This document shows, piece by piece, positions 24,803 through 32,974 of a stretch of 64,000 bases of DNA. The notes under the pieces were generated by a model. It ran no database searches and was not told the DNA's origin. It saw only the letters and a list, made by a program, of their open reading frames with translations. The position numbers and the translations under genes are program-made. Within the stretch, counting starts at the first letter, position 1; the number at the start of each line of letters is the position of its first letter. The stretch is from a virus: the IMG/VR virus record IMGVR_UViG_3300034170_000023, positions 1-64,000 of that record. The stretch is one strand, 5' to 3'.

Positions 24803-26532
24803 GCACTGCACGAAATACATTCATCCTTCACCACAACACCACTACGAGAGTAGATGTAATACTGACTCAAGATGTTCTCATCTAGCAACACCTTTGTCAA
24901 CAGTGTAGCAATCAAATCCTCACTCCCATCCTCTGGAACATAGAAGTTTAAACTCTGACCTTGACAAGTATACTGCTGGCGTTGACTTGCGTGGCGTAGA
25001 AGAATCTCTTGATCCATTTCAAAGCCATTTAGATATACCAACTTCTCTTCTTCATCAGCCCAATCAACATGTTGAATAGAGCCAAGGTGGTCGATAATAT
25101 CTTTAACAGTCTCTTCTGTGTAAACTCCCTTGTCCTTCATAAACTTATAGAACATTGGAGGAATACGTCGTAGCTCTCCAACACTACTACCAGCATCAAA
25201 GATCATGCCCGGATCTGGGAACCATGATTCACTAACACCACCCATCAACAAGCTTGTAGTCTTAGTTGGGGCATAGGCTGTACGGTGTGTATTACGAACA
25301 CCATAACCTTCACACCACTCAGGACTTCCATACTCTTTAGCTAACCACTCACTTGCACGCAAGGATTCATCATTCAAGTGTTTAGCAATGCGTGTACTTA
25401 GGAACTGAGCTTCCAAACTAATGTAAGGGATGTTCTTAGATTGCAAATAAGTATGGAAACCTAAAACACCCAAACCAATTGCACGACCTTTAATTGTAAA
25501 CTCACGAACCTTTTCAAGACCTGTAATGTCTACAGACTTTTCAATGAACTCTGAACACAAGCAGTCAAGGAAGACGGTTGCAATGAACACTGACTCACGT
25601 TCTGGTATAGTATCCCAGTGAACAAGGTTCAAGGAAGCTAAGATACAAGAGTAGGTTAGCAACTCAGAGCTGTGCAACATAATTTCCGTACAAAGGTTTG
25701 AAGCTTCAATAAACAAGCCCCAGTCTTTGTACATCTTAGGACGGTGACGGTTTGCACAATCTACCTTAAACAGATAACCTTTGCCAGTTGTCAGCTTAGT
25801 GTATACAGCTTTAATCCAACGACGATTCGCTTCTGGGTCATTCTGTTTTAACTTCTCAATAAAAGTATCTTTAATGATCCAACCATAGTTCTTACCATTA
25901 TGATCATGAGCAAGGGAATCACATGCTTCTTCCCAATCACCATGTTCAATGTCTAGGTAGGCGCCAATAGAGCCTCGACGAGCACCACCTTGACTGATCT
26001 TAGCTACAGCAGTGAAGTAATCATCAATTACTGGGACAGCACCATTAGCTTTACCACCAGCACTAATCTTACTGCCTCGTGGACGGATATGGCTAAAGTT
26101 TGCACTTGTACCAAAACCCTCTTTTGATAACAAAGCAGTCTCTTTAATACCATCGTAGAAACTTACAACACTATCACCAATCAATTGACCAGAGCAAGCT
26201 ACCATCATCCCACGATCAGTGCCTGTATTAGCCAAAGCTGGTGAACTAGGGGAGAGAATACCATCCCACAACTCATTAAAGAACTTCTGTTCCCACTCAG
26301 CTTCACGACCTTTCATATGTTTCGAGAGGGTATTAGCAATCTTCTGATGACGACCTAAAACCGCAGCTTCGTCTTTATAAGCATACTTCTCACGGAACAT
26401 TTGCCACCCTTGTGTTGAATACCACTCAGGTAGGTGCCCTTTCTTTTGTAGCTTCTTACGTTCTTTACTTAGCTGTTCAAACTTCTGTAGTTCCTCTTCA
26501 GGGATGTCGCCTACACTGTCTTCAATTAACAT
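24799..26532 (-). CDS. nrdA: Ribonucleoside-diphosphate reductase, alpha subunit (class I)
   Basis: 577 residues, shorter than cellular NrdA (~760) because the N-terminal ATP-cone is missing. Visible signatures: SSPALANTG, the first redox Cys in ACSGQL, NLCTEI with the radical-site Cys and Glu, SCILASLNL with the second redox Cys, APTKTTSLLMG, and the C-terminal CISC pair that passes electrons. Reduces NDPs to dNDPs with NrdB. Without the cone it may lack dATP shut-off, as in many phages. Stop codon is one base from nrdB-start direction: the two are adjacent. Confidence 0.92.
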   Translation of the reverse strand: MLIEDSVGDIPEEELQKFEQLSKERKKLQKKGHLPEWYSTQGWQMFREKYAYKDEAAVLGRHQKIANTLSKHMKGREAEWEQKFFNELWDGILSPSSPALANTGTDRGMMVACSGQLIGDSVVSFYDGIKETALLSKEGFGTSANFSHIRPRGSKISAGGKANGAVPVIDDYFTAVAKISQGGARRGSIGAYLDIEHGDWEEACDSLAHDHNGKNYGWIIKDTFIEKLKQNDPEANRRWIKAVYTKLTTGKGYLFKVDCANRHRPKMYKDWGLFIEASNLCTEIMLHSSELLTYSCILASLNLVHWDTIPERESVFIATVFLDCLCSEFIEKSVDITGLEKVREFTIKGRAIGLGVLGFHTYLQSKNIPYISLEAQFLSTRIAKHLNDESLRASEWLAKEYGSPEWCEGYGVRNTHRTAYAPTKTTSLLMGGVSESWFPDPGMIFDAGSSVGELRRIPPMFYKFMKDKGVYTEETVKDIIDHLGSIQHVDWADEEEKLVYLNGFEMDQEILLRHASQRQQYTCQGQSLNFYVPEDGSEDLIATLLTKVLLDENILSQYYIYSRSGVVVKDECISCSA

Positions 26533-27540
26533 TTATACCAATTCCTTTTTAAAACCCAAGAGGTGTTTAGACCAGTTACGTGTGTACTGTAGCTGTGTGC
26601 TTGCAAAGAAGTCTGGAACCTTAACAGTAGACAGTTGTTGATAGAACCAACCACTAATAACACTCTGTTTACGTTCAAACATTGGTGGTCGATCAAGTCG
26701 ATTCATCACAATATTAATTCGATCTTCCAAGAATTCAATACACTCTTTCTTCTTCACAACACGATTCTTTCCAATCTCAAACATTTTGTCTATGATAAGA
26801 AGCTCATGATTATACACATCCAAGGCAATCTTATCAATCTTTTCATTCAGGATATTGTCACGACGTGTGCTGTGATTCCCTAAATCTTTACGTTCAGCTT
26901 TACATTGTTTAAACAAGTTGGCTGATGCAATAGAGTGAAAATTCTCATCCTTAGCACTTCCATCGATACCACTAACGAAGTGTGGTATTAAGTTAAAACC
27001 ACGACTGTTGAAACCTTTGAAGTAACCAAACACTGAGAATAGGATGGCACCTTCCATAAAGGCTAAGGCTGCTGTTACTTCAAGTGCATCATTACTGCTT
27101 GCACACTGACTAATAAACTTAATTCGTTCTGATAGTACAGGGTCCAGTTTCCATTGAGTGTAGAACTCATCTGTTGCTTTACCCAGCACTTTGTTACCTA
27201 GATCGTAGAAGGGTGCATGGCTACCCAATTCAACATTAGCAAAGCAAGCGCACATCCGTTGAATTTCTGGACGTGGAAATAGCTTTGCAATCTTACCACC
27301 CCACAACTCATCACCCCCAATCATCAGTTCATATTGAGTAAGAATAGATTGTGCTGTCAGAATACCGTGCAATTCACCCGCAGTTAGATTAGTTCGGAAA
27401 TCTTGTTCATCGTCATCAACACCTAACTCTTCAGCAGGCCAGAACAACGACTGTTGTTGAATAGCCATCTCAGTTGCCCAAGGGTAGTGTGTAACATATG
27501 AATCGGTTGGTGTTTCAATTTGACTTAAGTGCTTTGACAA
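26533..27540 (-). CDS. nrdB: Ribonucleoside-diphosphate reductase, beta subunit (class I)
   Basis: 335 residues, immediately upstream of nrdA with no gap. Ligand helices of the di-metal site are visible: the ELGSHAPFYDL helix with a Tyr that could carry the radical, EGAILFSVFGYFKGF, and KDENFHSIA with Glu and His ligands. Spacing in the second helix (E then H four residues on) is slightly off the textbook E-x-x-H. Makes the radical that starts nucleotide reduction. Confidence 0.9.
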   Translation of the reverse strand: MSKHLSQIETPTDSYVTHYPWATEMAIQQQSLFWPAEELGVDDDEQDFRTNLTAGELHGILTAQSILTQYELMIGGDELWGGKIAKLFPRPEIQRMCACFANVELGSHAPFYDLGNKVLGKATDEFYTQWKLDPVLSERIKFISQCASSNDALEVTAALAFMEGAILFSVFGYFKGFNSRGFNLIPHFVSGIDGSAKDENFHSIASANLFKQCKAERKDLGNHSTRRDNILNEKIDKIALDVYNHELLIIDKMFEIGKNRVVKKKECIEFLEDRINIVMNRLDRPPMFERKQSVISGWFYQQLSTVKVPDFFASTQLQYTRNWSKHLLGFKKELV

Positions 27541-27550
27541 CTTCTACCCC

Positions 27551-27910
27551 TTAATTGGCATGTTTCTGCATATGATTAATAATACTTGCTGTACTATCTT
27601 GTTGCTGACCAATAGTCTTCAAAGCAATTCGTAGTTCTAGGTCACAACTATTAACCGTATTCTCCCAACTACATCCAATACTTTTAAGCCACTTTGGGTC
27701 ATCCCGTTCATGTGCTTCCCAACGGAGACAAGTAACAACTTTACCTTGTAAGTTACGGTGCTGACATACTACCTCATCTACCCCAAGGGAGCAATCTAAT
27801 CCATTATCCCACAAATACTTATTAATCTTTTCTTTATCATCTGAACCAAATGCTTCTGAAAACCCTTTGACAAGTAGCATATCCGACAAACTTAGGCTGT
27901 GACCAATCAT
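27551..27910 (-). CDS. Hypothetical protein of the nrd cluster
   Basis: 119 residues, just upstream of nrdB. Several Cys and Trp (CQHRNLQGKVVTCLRWEAH, GCSWENTV). Sits between thyX and nrdB, so a role in dNTP supply is possible, but no family was recognised. Confidence 0.5.
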   Translation of the reverse strand: MIGHSLSLSDMLLVKGFSEAFGSDDKEKINKYLWDNGLDCSLGVDEVVCQHRNLQGKVVTCLRWEAHERDDPKWLKSIGCSWENTVNSCDLELRIALKTIGQQQDSTASIINHMQKHAN

Positions 27911-28086
27911 ACAATTTCCTTAAATTCTTCTACATCTTTATAATTAATGTTAAACCCTAGAAACGTAAAAGCATCGTGGAAGGCTGCTCCAAGCTCCTGA
28001 GCCTCAAAACAAGCATTTTGATCATTTATTAGAACTCGGTAGAATCCCTCACAGCCATCATCTACGCATTCGACTTCAATATTCAC
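27907..28086 (-). CDS. Small acidic protein between thyX and the nrd cluster
   Basis: 59 residues with a GTG start at 28086 that overlaps the thyX stop; its own stop overlaps the next ATG. Reads MNIEVECVDDGCEGFYRVLI... and FEAQELGAAFHDAFTFLGF. Translational coupling on both sides supports a real gene. Unknown function. Confidence 0.65.
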   Translation of the reverse strand: MNIEVECVDDGCEGFYRVLINDQNACFEAQELGAAFHDAFTFLGFNINYKDVEEFKEIV

Positions 28087-28766
28087 AACTGTTTCTCCAT
28101 CAATTGTTCTAGGAACGGGAAGTGAGCAATAATAGCAGGCTTAACTTTCCGTGCTAAGTCTACATGCTCTTTCTGTGTAACACCCAAATCATCACGAACT
28201 TTCAGATAAGTAATCCACTGACGTACAGTGCCATTTGCATACATATAACTCATTGTGTTACCTTCAGGAAGGATAACACGAGCACACTCTTTAGCGATAT
28301 CATTATCTAATGCCCAACGGTAATTCTCTCGTACTAGATCCAACACTTGAGTCTGTCGTTTATTCCACTCAAACATTAAGTTAAAGTCAAGCTGATTAGT
28401 CAAATCAAGTTCAACACTATTCTGTCGATTCTTGGTATCTTGCATACGAGTTTCACGGATTACAAAAGTTTGGGCTTCTGCGTATCGTTGTGAGAATTCT
28501 TGAAACTTAATGCTTGAATGTCGCAGCACTTGACGAGCAATATCTCGTGGAGCTTCAATCTCAATCACAATATTAGACATATCGAATACTGACCAATGTC
28601 CTACACGCATACAATACTTTAGAAGTCCTGCTGCTGTGTCAAAGTTCTTCTGGTTCTCAGGGTTACTGACACGAGCGCAGTATGCTGGGAGGTCTTCTGC
28701 TGTAGGAATGTAATCAACTACTGGAGTTGTTACACCAATTACTTTTGCACTGATAAAATCAAACAT
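28083..28766 (-). CDS. thyX: FAD-dependent thymidylate synthase ThyX
   Basis: 227 residues from ATG 28766 (AAGGAGAG upstream). ThyX makes dTMP from dUMP with FAD and methylene-THF. The signature region reads LRHSSIKFQEFSQRY: the RH and the following seven-spaced Ser (RHxX7S) are kept, but the third residue, normally Arg (RHR), is Ser. The family features VSNPENQ, GHWSVFDMSN and ILPEGNTMSY also fit. The missing Arg contacts substrate phosphate in ThyX structures, so activity should be checked. Confidence 0.9.
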   Translation of the reverse strand: MFDFISAKVIGVTTPVVDYIPTAEDLPAYCARVSNPENQKNFDTAAGLLKYCMRVGHWSVFDMSNIVIEIEAPRDIARQVLRHSSIKFQEFSQRYAEAQTFVIRETRMQDTKNRQNSVELDLTNQLDFNLMFEWNKRQTQVLDLVRENYRWALDNDIAKECARVILPEGNTMSYMYANGTVRQWITYLKVRDDLGVTQKEHVDLARKVKPAIIAHFPFLEQLMEKQL

Positions 28767-28947
28767 TACTACTCTCCTTAACCCCGTTAACACTCTTCAA
28801 ATATTCATCAACCTCTTTCCAACTAATATTTGGAAAGTAGACGTACATCATTCCACTTTTAGCTAGATTGTCATAGTCTTCTTTCACCTTAATCAAGTCT
28901 TTCCAGTCTAGTTTACCACGTTCTGTTGGGACTGTTGCATGGATCAT
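28759..28947 (-). CDS. Hypothetical protein
   Basis: 62 residues, overlapping both neighbours by a few bases. Charged, with KLDWKDLIKVKEDYDNLAKSG and WKEVDEYLKS. Between the MazG-like and thyX genes; no family recognised. Confidence 0.5.
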   Translation of the reverse strand: MIHATVPTERGKLDWKDLIKVKEDYDNLAKSGMMYVYFPNISWKEVDEYLKSVNGVKESSNV

Positions 28948-29423
28948 TTGAATTCCTTCCCAACAAACTTCTCTAGTGTTGGTCGCTTATGGTCAGCTAG
29001 TTTCAATACCTTCCCATCTTCTTGTCGCTTGACACAATACAGTGTTTCACCTTCATAAACTGTTTGATCAATATAACATGGAACACCATTCTCTTCCAGC
29101 ACTTCTTTACTCATCAAAGCATATGTGTAGGAAGTTGTAATCTTACTTGTATTATTCTCACAAACAGCTTTTAGAGCTTTCTTTGTATCACAACCAAAGG
29201 AATACAGGAGATGCTCTAGCCAAGTGTTGAGGTACTGAATGTCACAATAAGCATCTAGAGCTTCGGTCATGTCATTCTCTTCACAAGCATCTACAAGCTC
29301 ATTTGCTTCCTCTAGGATAAGCTTTGCTTGGAGTTTCAGTTGCTTCCATACATCATATTGATCACCCATTGTAGGAGGAGAGCCAATACCGTAGTTGAAT
29401 TTTTTAACTTCTGACTTGCTCAA
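28944..29423 (-). CDS. MazG-like nucleotide pyrophosphohydrolase
   Basis: 159 residues. The MazG/all-alpha NTP-PPase pattern is present: ILEEANELVDACE (ExxE-like) followed by EALDAYCDIQYL (ExxD-like) for Mg binding, and CENNTSKI later. The C-terminal ~50 residues (PCYIDQTVYEGETLYCVKRQEDGKVL) are an added beta piece often fused in phage versions. Hydrolyses (d)NTPs or alarmones; the target here is unknown. Neighbours thyX, fitting nucleotide metabolism. Confidence 0.78.
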   Translation of the reverse strand: MSKSEVKKFNYGIGSPPTMGDQYDVWKQLKLQAKLILEEANELVDACEENDMTEALDAYCDIQYLNTWLEHLLYSFGCDTKKALKAVCENNTSKITTSYTYALMSKEVLEENGVPCYIDQTVYEGETLYCVKRQEDGKVLKLADHKRPTLEKFVGKEFK

Positions 29424-29432
29424 TTCTCTTCC

Positions 29433-29657
29433 TTAAATTGTAATGTTGTTTGGTACTTGTTTATTATTAAAGTGTCGTCTTACTGCGTAGCCCCTCATCA
29501 AACTCCAGCAAGTACACGCAATAGTTGTGGAAGTTGCAATACCAATAGGGCTTGTAAAGAACATCAAGCAGCCTAGAGTTAGTAGCCAACTTCCGATCAT
29601 GCCTATCGTAGTACTTGTTGCTATTTCAATCAAGGATTGTTTTCTAGTTTGTGTCAT
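29433..29657 (-). CDS. Small membrane protein
   Basis: 74 residues with two hydrophobic segments (IGMIGSWLLTLGCLMFF and GIATSTTIACTCWSLM) and basic ends. Overlaps the upstream gene by 14 bases. Unknown function. Confidence 0.5.
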   Translation of the reverse strand: MTQTRKQSLIEIATSTTIGMIGSWLLTLGCLMFFTSPIGIATSTTIACTCWSLMRGYAVRRHFNNKQVPNNITI

Positions 29658-30135
29658 CCTTAGCCTTCTCCTGAACTAGTACACGTTCTGCAAAGAATAC
29701 CAGCTTTTCAGCATCATAGACAGAGTTATTACCTTTCTTTTTCTTGCCGTTACGATCAGCAGCCATTCGCCAGATTGCCTTAAACAGATTCCCTTCAGCA
29801 AATGTCAAACCAAGAGATTCAATAATATCATTGGCTTCAGCATCATAAGGTCCAGCAAGTGTTGTAGGGTGGGCTACATGAACCTTGTAATAGTTAACAG
29901 AGCCTCCTGTGTGTTCGGCTTCTTGTGTAGTGGTGACCTTACTGACACTCAACAACTCAAGCTCATTCTCAAAGAATGCTTCTGGTCCAGTAGTACCTTC
30001 TGCATATACTTCGTACCCCCATCGGGTGTCAGTGCCTAGTACATAACCAATCCAACCTTCCGGTACAGTTGGTGTATCACGGATAGCAATAACTTTGTCG
30101 CCAATATTAAATTTCTTACTTTCCACTACCGTCAT
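29644..30135 (-). CDS. Hypothetical protein: SH3/KOW-like N-terminus with DUF3310-like C-terminus
   Basis: 163 residues, ATG 30135 with AAAGGAG. The first ~60 residues (KFNIGDKVIAIRDTP, GWIGYVLGTDTRWGYEV) look like a small beta-barrel. Residues ~80-155 (VNYYKVHVAHP ... NLFKAIWRMAADRNGKKKK ... DAEKLVFFAERV) resemble the DUF3310 'nucleotide kinase-like' domain found in many phages. The match is by eye and not certain. Confidence 0.55.
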   Translation of the reverse strand: MTVVESKKFNIGDKVIAIRDTPTVPEGWIGYVLGTDTRWGYEVYAEGTTGPEAFFENELELLSVSKVTTTQEAEHTGGSVNYYKVHVAHPTTLAGPYDAEANDIIESLGLTFAEGNLFKAIWRMAADRNGKKKKGNNSVYDAEKLVFFAERVLVQEKAKDDTN

Positions 30136-30271
30136 TATGTAACTCCTTTAGTCTGCGAATTTGTTCGATCATATCTGCTTGTTGTTGACGCATATTGTGC
30201 ATCTCCTTGTGAAGCTTGTCAACAACTGTTTCTAGTGTTTCTACTCGTTGGTAGAGTCTGAAATCACGCAT
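30116..30271 (-). CDS. Small coiled-coil protein
   Basis: 51 residues from ATG 30271 (AAAGGC upstream). Nearly all helix with heptad-like spacing (VETLETVVDKLHKEMHNMRQ, ADMIEQIRRLKELH). Its upstream neighbour is the HNH insertion. Unknown function. Confidence 0.55.
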   Translation of the reverse strand: MRDFRLYQRVETLETVVDKLHKEMHNMRQQQADMIEQIRRLKELHNDGSGK

Positions 30272-30818
30272 CTGTATGCCTTTCTGTGTACCCTGCACCT
30301 AGATTATTAAGCTCTTGTATCATTTTATCACGGTACTCACAAGCTAAAGTAAAAGCTACCTCTCCATACTTTTTGTCTGTGAATGTTTTTGATTTCGGCT
30401 TACCATTGATATCTTTCCACTCAGCCCTCCACAACCACCTCTCTTCTCCTGCTATGTTGTATGCAATCCTGTATACCCCTAGGGTTTCATTAATACTATC
30501 AATATTCCTTTTTCTATTCCTCTGATTAATTTTAATCTCCACAAGACGAATGTTTTCAATACTATTGTTTAACTTGTTTCCATCAATATGATCAATAACT
30601 AGTCCAGTGGGTATAGGTCCGTTTATAGTCTCCCATAAAACTCTGTGAATCAGTTGAGTCCTACCATACCAACCCAATTGCCAATATCCGTGGCTGCCTA
30701 CACACCCTACAATAGACCCCTTAGGCTTCTTCAGTCTTCCCCAAGAGTCACGGATATCCCTCTTAGCTACTATACCAGAAGGGCTTTCGCAGTTGTACTC
30801 TATATCCTCAATTTCCAT
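30264..30818 (-). CDS. HNH homing endonuclease with AP2-like domain
   Basis: 184 residues. HNH core at ~60-105: LIHRVLWETINGPIP, VIDHIDGNKLNNSIENIRLV. C-terminal AP2-like region (LGVYRI ... WLWRAEWKDINGKPKSKTFTD). Lies between the metallophosphatase and a small coiled-coil gene, overlapping both ends slightly: a typical free-standing homing gene next to an essential gene. Overlap with 30808 gene's end suggests precise insertion. Confidence 0.88.
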   Translation of the reverse strand: MEIEDIEYNCESPSGIVAKRDIRDSWGRLKKPKGSIVGCVGSHGYWQLGWYGRTQLIHRVLWETINGPIPTGLVIDHIDGNKLNNSIENIRLVEIKINQRNRKRNIDSINETLGVYRIAYNIAGEERWLWRAEWKDINGKPKSKTFTDKKYGEVAFTLACEYRDKMIQELNNLGAGYTERHTDA

Positions 30819-31581
30819 ATTTACTCATCACAAAATCTAGTGATATAAAAGAAGGTAGTCCAAACCCATCCTCAACTTCATGCAGCATTGTCAAACCCCT
30901 GAAATGATTGTTACCTTGATGGCCCTTGTAATCCTCGTCAAATGGGTAACAAGCCCCGTTAATAACTCCAATCTGCATCTTACCATTCAGTGTTGGGCGG
31001 AGTGACACATCTAATAACTGTTTATGTCCGACGACGAAGGAGCACCCCACAGTCTTAAGTTGTGCAAGAGCATTCCCCCCATAAGGTTTACCTGTAAATG
31101 GGTTAGCTAAGTAATGTACATAATTGATCCCATCAACAACAGCAGGCTTTAAAAACGGATACACAGTCCACCCATACTTCTCAAGGTTTAGCTGGGATGT
31201 TCCTAGAAAACCTGTGAACTCTGGATTATCATTTGCAAACCTATCAGCACGTGCCTCATGATTACCTAAGCAAAATACCATTTTTGGGTTATAGGCTTTC
31301 TTCTTGGCCTTTCGTTGGTTCTCCTGAACTCGCCAAATAGGTTCCATAATACGCCGCATTCCCTCATGACCAGCCTTTAGGTCATCTACTACCCTTCGGC
31401 CTTCAAAGCTTTTCTTGCCTTTGTCATAAGAACTTAGACTTTCCATATCAAAGTGATCACCAATATGCACAATCACATCTGGTTTCTTTGCTGCGATGTA
31501 CTCGCCGATTGCGGACAAATAGCTAAGGTCATGGCAAGGTTTGACTTGTGTATCGGCTATTACTAGATGTTTACGACTCAA
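30808..31581 (-). CDS. Calcineurin-like metallophosphoesterase
   Basis: 257 residues. Metal motifs: IADTQ near residue 8, HIGDHFD (~40), CLGNHEARAD (~105) and VVGHKQ (~190), i.e. D-x-[QH] ... GD ... GNHE ... GH. Phage members act on phosphate esters of nucleotides or nucleic acids, possibly as a DNA exonuclease/phosphatase; the substrate here is unknown. HNH gene is inserted just downstream. Confidence 0.85.
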   Translation of the reverse strand: MSRKHLVIADTQVKPCHDLSYLSAIGEYIAAKKPDVIVHIGDHFDMESLSSYDKGKKSFEGRRVVDDLKAGHEGMRRIMEPIWRVQENQRKAKKKAYNPKMVFCLGNHEARADRFANDNPEFTGFLGTSQLNLEKYGWTVYPFLKPAVVDGINYVHYLANPFTGKPYGGNALAQLKTVGCSFVVGHKQLLDVSLRPTLNGKMQIGVINGACYPFDEDYKGHQGNNHFRGLTMLHEVEDGFGLPSFISLDFVMSKYGN

Positions 31582-31717
31582 TTTGCTTCTCCAATATAGT
31601 ACCTGTTAGTTTAATATACATACAATCTAGGTCATTACTACTTGCGTAGAGTAGGTAGTCGTCTTCACTACTAAAGTCTACCCCACAGTATAAGAGGGTG
31701 TATTCTTGTAAGCTCAC
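31571..31717 (-). CDS. Small acidic protein
   Basis: 48 residues, GTG start at 31717 overlapping the upstream stop and ending inside the next gene's start. Reads MSLQEYTLLYCGVDFSSEDD... then LLYASSNDLDCMYIKLTG. Overlaps on both sides support translation. No family recognised. Confidence 0.6.
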   Translation of the reverse strand: MSLQEYTLLYCGVDFSSEDDYLLYASSNDLDCMYIKLTGTILEKQIES

Positions 31718-31956
31718 AGGATAACCTTATATTTAGCTTCAACAGCCATCTTATACAGATCATTGCAAATACTAATCATACTATCCAACACCTCTTGCTT
31801 TTTATAAACACTGTTCTTGTGAAACTCATTAGAAATCTTCAGGTTACGTTCTTGCCAATTATCAATAAGCTCTTGTGGAGATTCTTGTTTATAATCACAT
31901 TCTTTATTGCTTGCAACATTGAATAAACTAATAACATTACTCACATCATGCCCCAT
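31714..31956 (-). CDS. Hypothetical helical protein
   Basis: 80 residues; mostly charged helix (SPQELIDNWQERNLKISNEF, EVLDSMISICNDLYKMAVEA). Coupled to the 48-residue gene downstream by an overlapping stop/start. No family recognised. Confidence 0.5.
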   Translation of the reverse strand: MGHDVSNVISLFNVASNKECDYKQESPQELIDNWQERNLKISNEFHKNSVYKKQEVLDSMISICNDLYKMAVEAKYKVIL

Positions 31957-32063
31957 TGATTCATAGCTACAAACAAGAAGAGGTAATATTGAGATAGTGT
32001 AATATCATCTTGGAATGCTGCTGAACAAAGGTAATTGTATAGTGTGGCGTATAGAGTTTTCAT
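31941..32063 (-). CDS. Very small protein
   Basis: 40 residues from ATG 32063 with AGGAGAACGA directly upstream, a clear ribosome site. Reads MKTLYATLYNYLCSAAFQDD then ITLSQYYLFLFVAMNQWG. Hydrophobic/aromatic, possibly membrane-bound. Overlaps the next gene by 16 bases. Confidence 0.55.
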   Translation of the reverse strand: MKTLYATLYNYLCSAAFQDDITLSQYYLFLFVAMNQWGMM

Positions 32064-32071
32064 TCGTTCTC

Positions 32072-32233
32072 CTAGCAAACCATTTCAGGTTTATCAATAC
32101 CAAGTTCTAGACAAAGTTTAGTAAGATTTTCGTCAGCCTCTTTCCATTTCTTAACGTATTCAATACTCCGTTCACGATTATCTTTTAGTTGTCCTGGAGT
32201 AAACTTTAAATCATTTAGGTTGAACTTGATCAT
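32072..32233 (-). CDS. Small charged helical protein
   Basis: 53 residues from ATG 32233 (GGAAGAGGGA upstream; a longer frame exists without a good site). Helix-rich: LKDNRERSIEYVKKWKEADE. No family recognised. Confidence 0.55.
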   Translation of the reverse strand: MIKFNLNDLKFTPGQLKDNRERSIEYVKKWKEADENLTKLCLELGIDKPEMVC

Positions 32234-32250
32234 TTTTCTAGTCCCTCTTC

Positions 32251-32391
32251 CTATTGTGGTATCCAATGCTTAGGTTTTGTTGCAGGGCCAGCTTTAGCTT
32301 GATAGAAGTATTGATTAACTTCCTGACGCAATTGTTTCAGTTCACTATCAAGTTGTGCAAACTTACGGAATAGTTCATCAATGTCACTCAT
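32251..32391 (-). CDS. Small coiled-coil protein
   Basis: 46 residues from ATG 32391 with AAAGGAGATGAATAAAA upstream. Helical heptad-like SDIDELFRKFAQLDSELKQL followed by a Pro/Lys end (GPATKPKHWIPQ). Overlaps the HNH gene's end. Unknown function. Confidence 0.6.
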   Translation of the reverse strand: MSDIDELFRKFAQLDSELKQLRQEVNQYFYQAKAGPATKPKHWIPQ

Positions 32392-32974
32392 TTTTATTCA
32401 TCTCCTTATTTAGTACATCACGAATAGCATTTCGTCTGGCTAATGGATTCTTTGCAGATGTAGAGCCTTTACTCTTAATCCATGCATCTTGCTGTGCTGC
32501 CTTCAGCTTACAGAGTTTGATAACCTCCTTCTCAATACGACTCTCTTCGAAGCTAATACCTAGAGACTCGGATAGTGTTTTGATTAAGTGATCTTCTTTG
32601 CAAAGTACCTGCAATCCATCAAAGTTAACCATGAGAATATTATTGAAGTAAGACTCAAAGTCTGAGACTTTTGTAAAACTACTACCTCCAATATATTTAT
32701 GGTCAATTTCAATGTCAGCTAACTTAAACATGTTACCACATATCTCACACGGAACCAACCATTTTGTTCGTGTGGTGTCATCCATGTCAGGAATTGTTTT
32801 AGAGTAGAGATATGCTAACTTAACATCACTCTTCATCCATGCCTGCCTAATAGCTGACCTTACAACACTAACAACATGCTTCTCTTGTGGCGATCCATCT
32901 TCATTAAGTTTCTTTTTAAACTGTTGAAGTTTCTCTTCTCGCTTCTTGATATCAAATTGTGATGGGACTGTCAT
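32384..32974 (-). CDS. HNH/endonuclease VII-like nuclease
   Basis: 196 residues. Zinc-binding CEICG (~76) and QVLCKEDH (~120) flank EIDHKYIGG, an HNH-type core of the kind in phage recombination endonucleases and some terminase-associated nucleases. Unlike the homing genes here it is coupled (ATGA) to the exonuclease gene and sits in the replication block, so it is more likely a DNA-processing enzyme (branch or debris nuclease). The choice between this and a homing role is not settled. Confidence 0.7.
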   Translation of the reverse strand: MTVPSQFDIKKREEKLQQFKKKLNEDGSPQEKHVVSVVRSAIRQAWMKSDVKLAYLYSKTIPDMDDTTRTKWLVPCEICGNMFKLADIEIDHKYIGGSSFTKVSDFESYFNNILMVNFDGLQVLCKEDHLIKTLSESLGISFEESRIEKEVIKLCKLKAAQQDAWIKSKGSTSAKNPLARRNAIRDVLNKEMNKNE

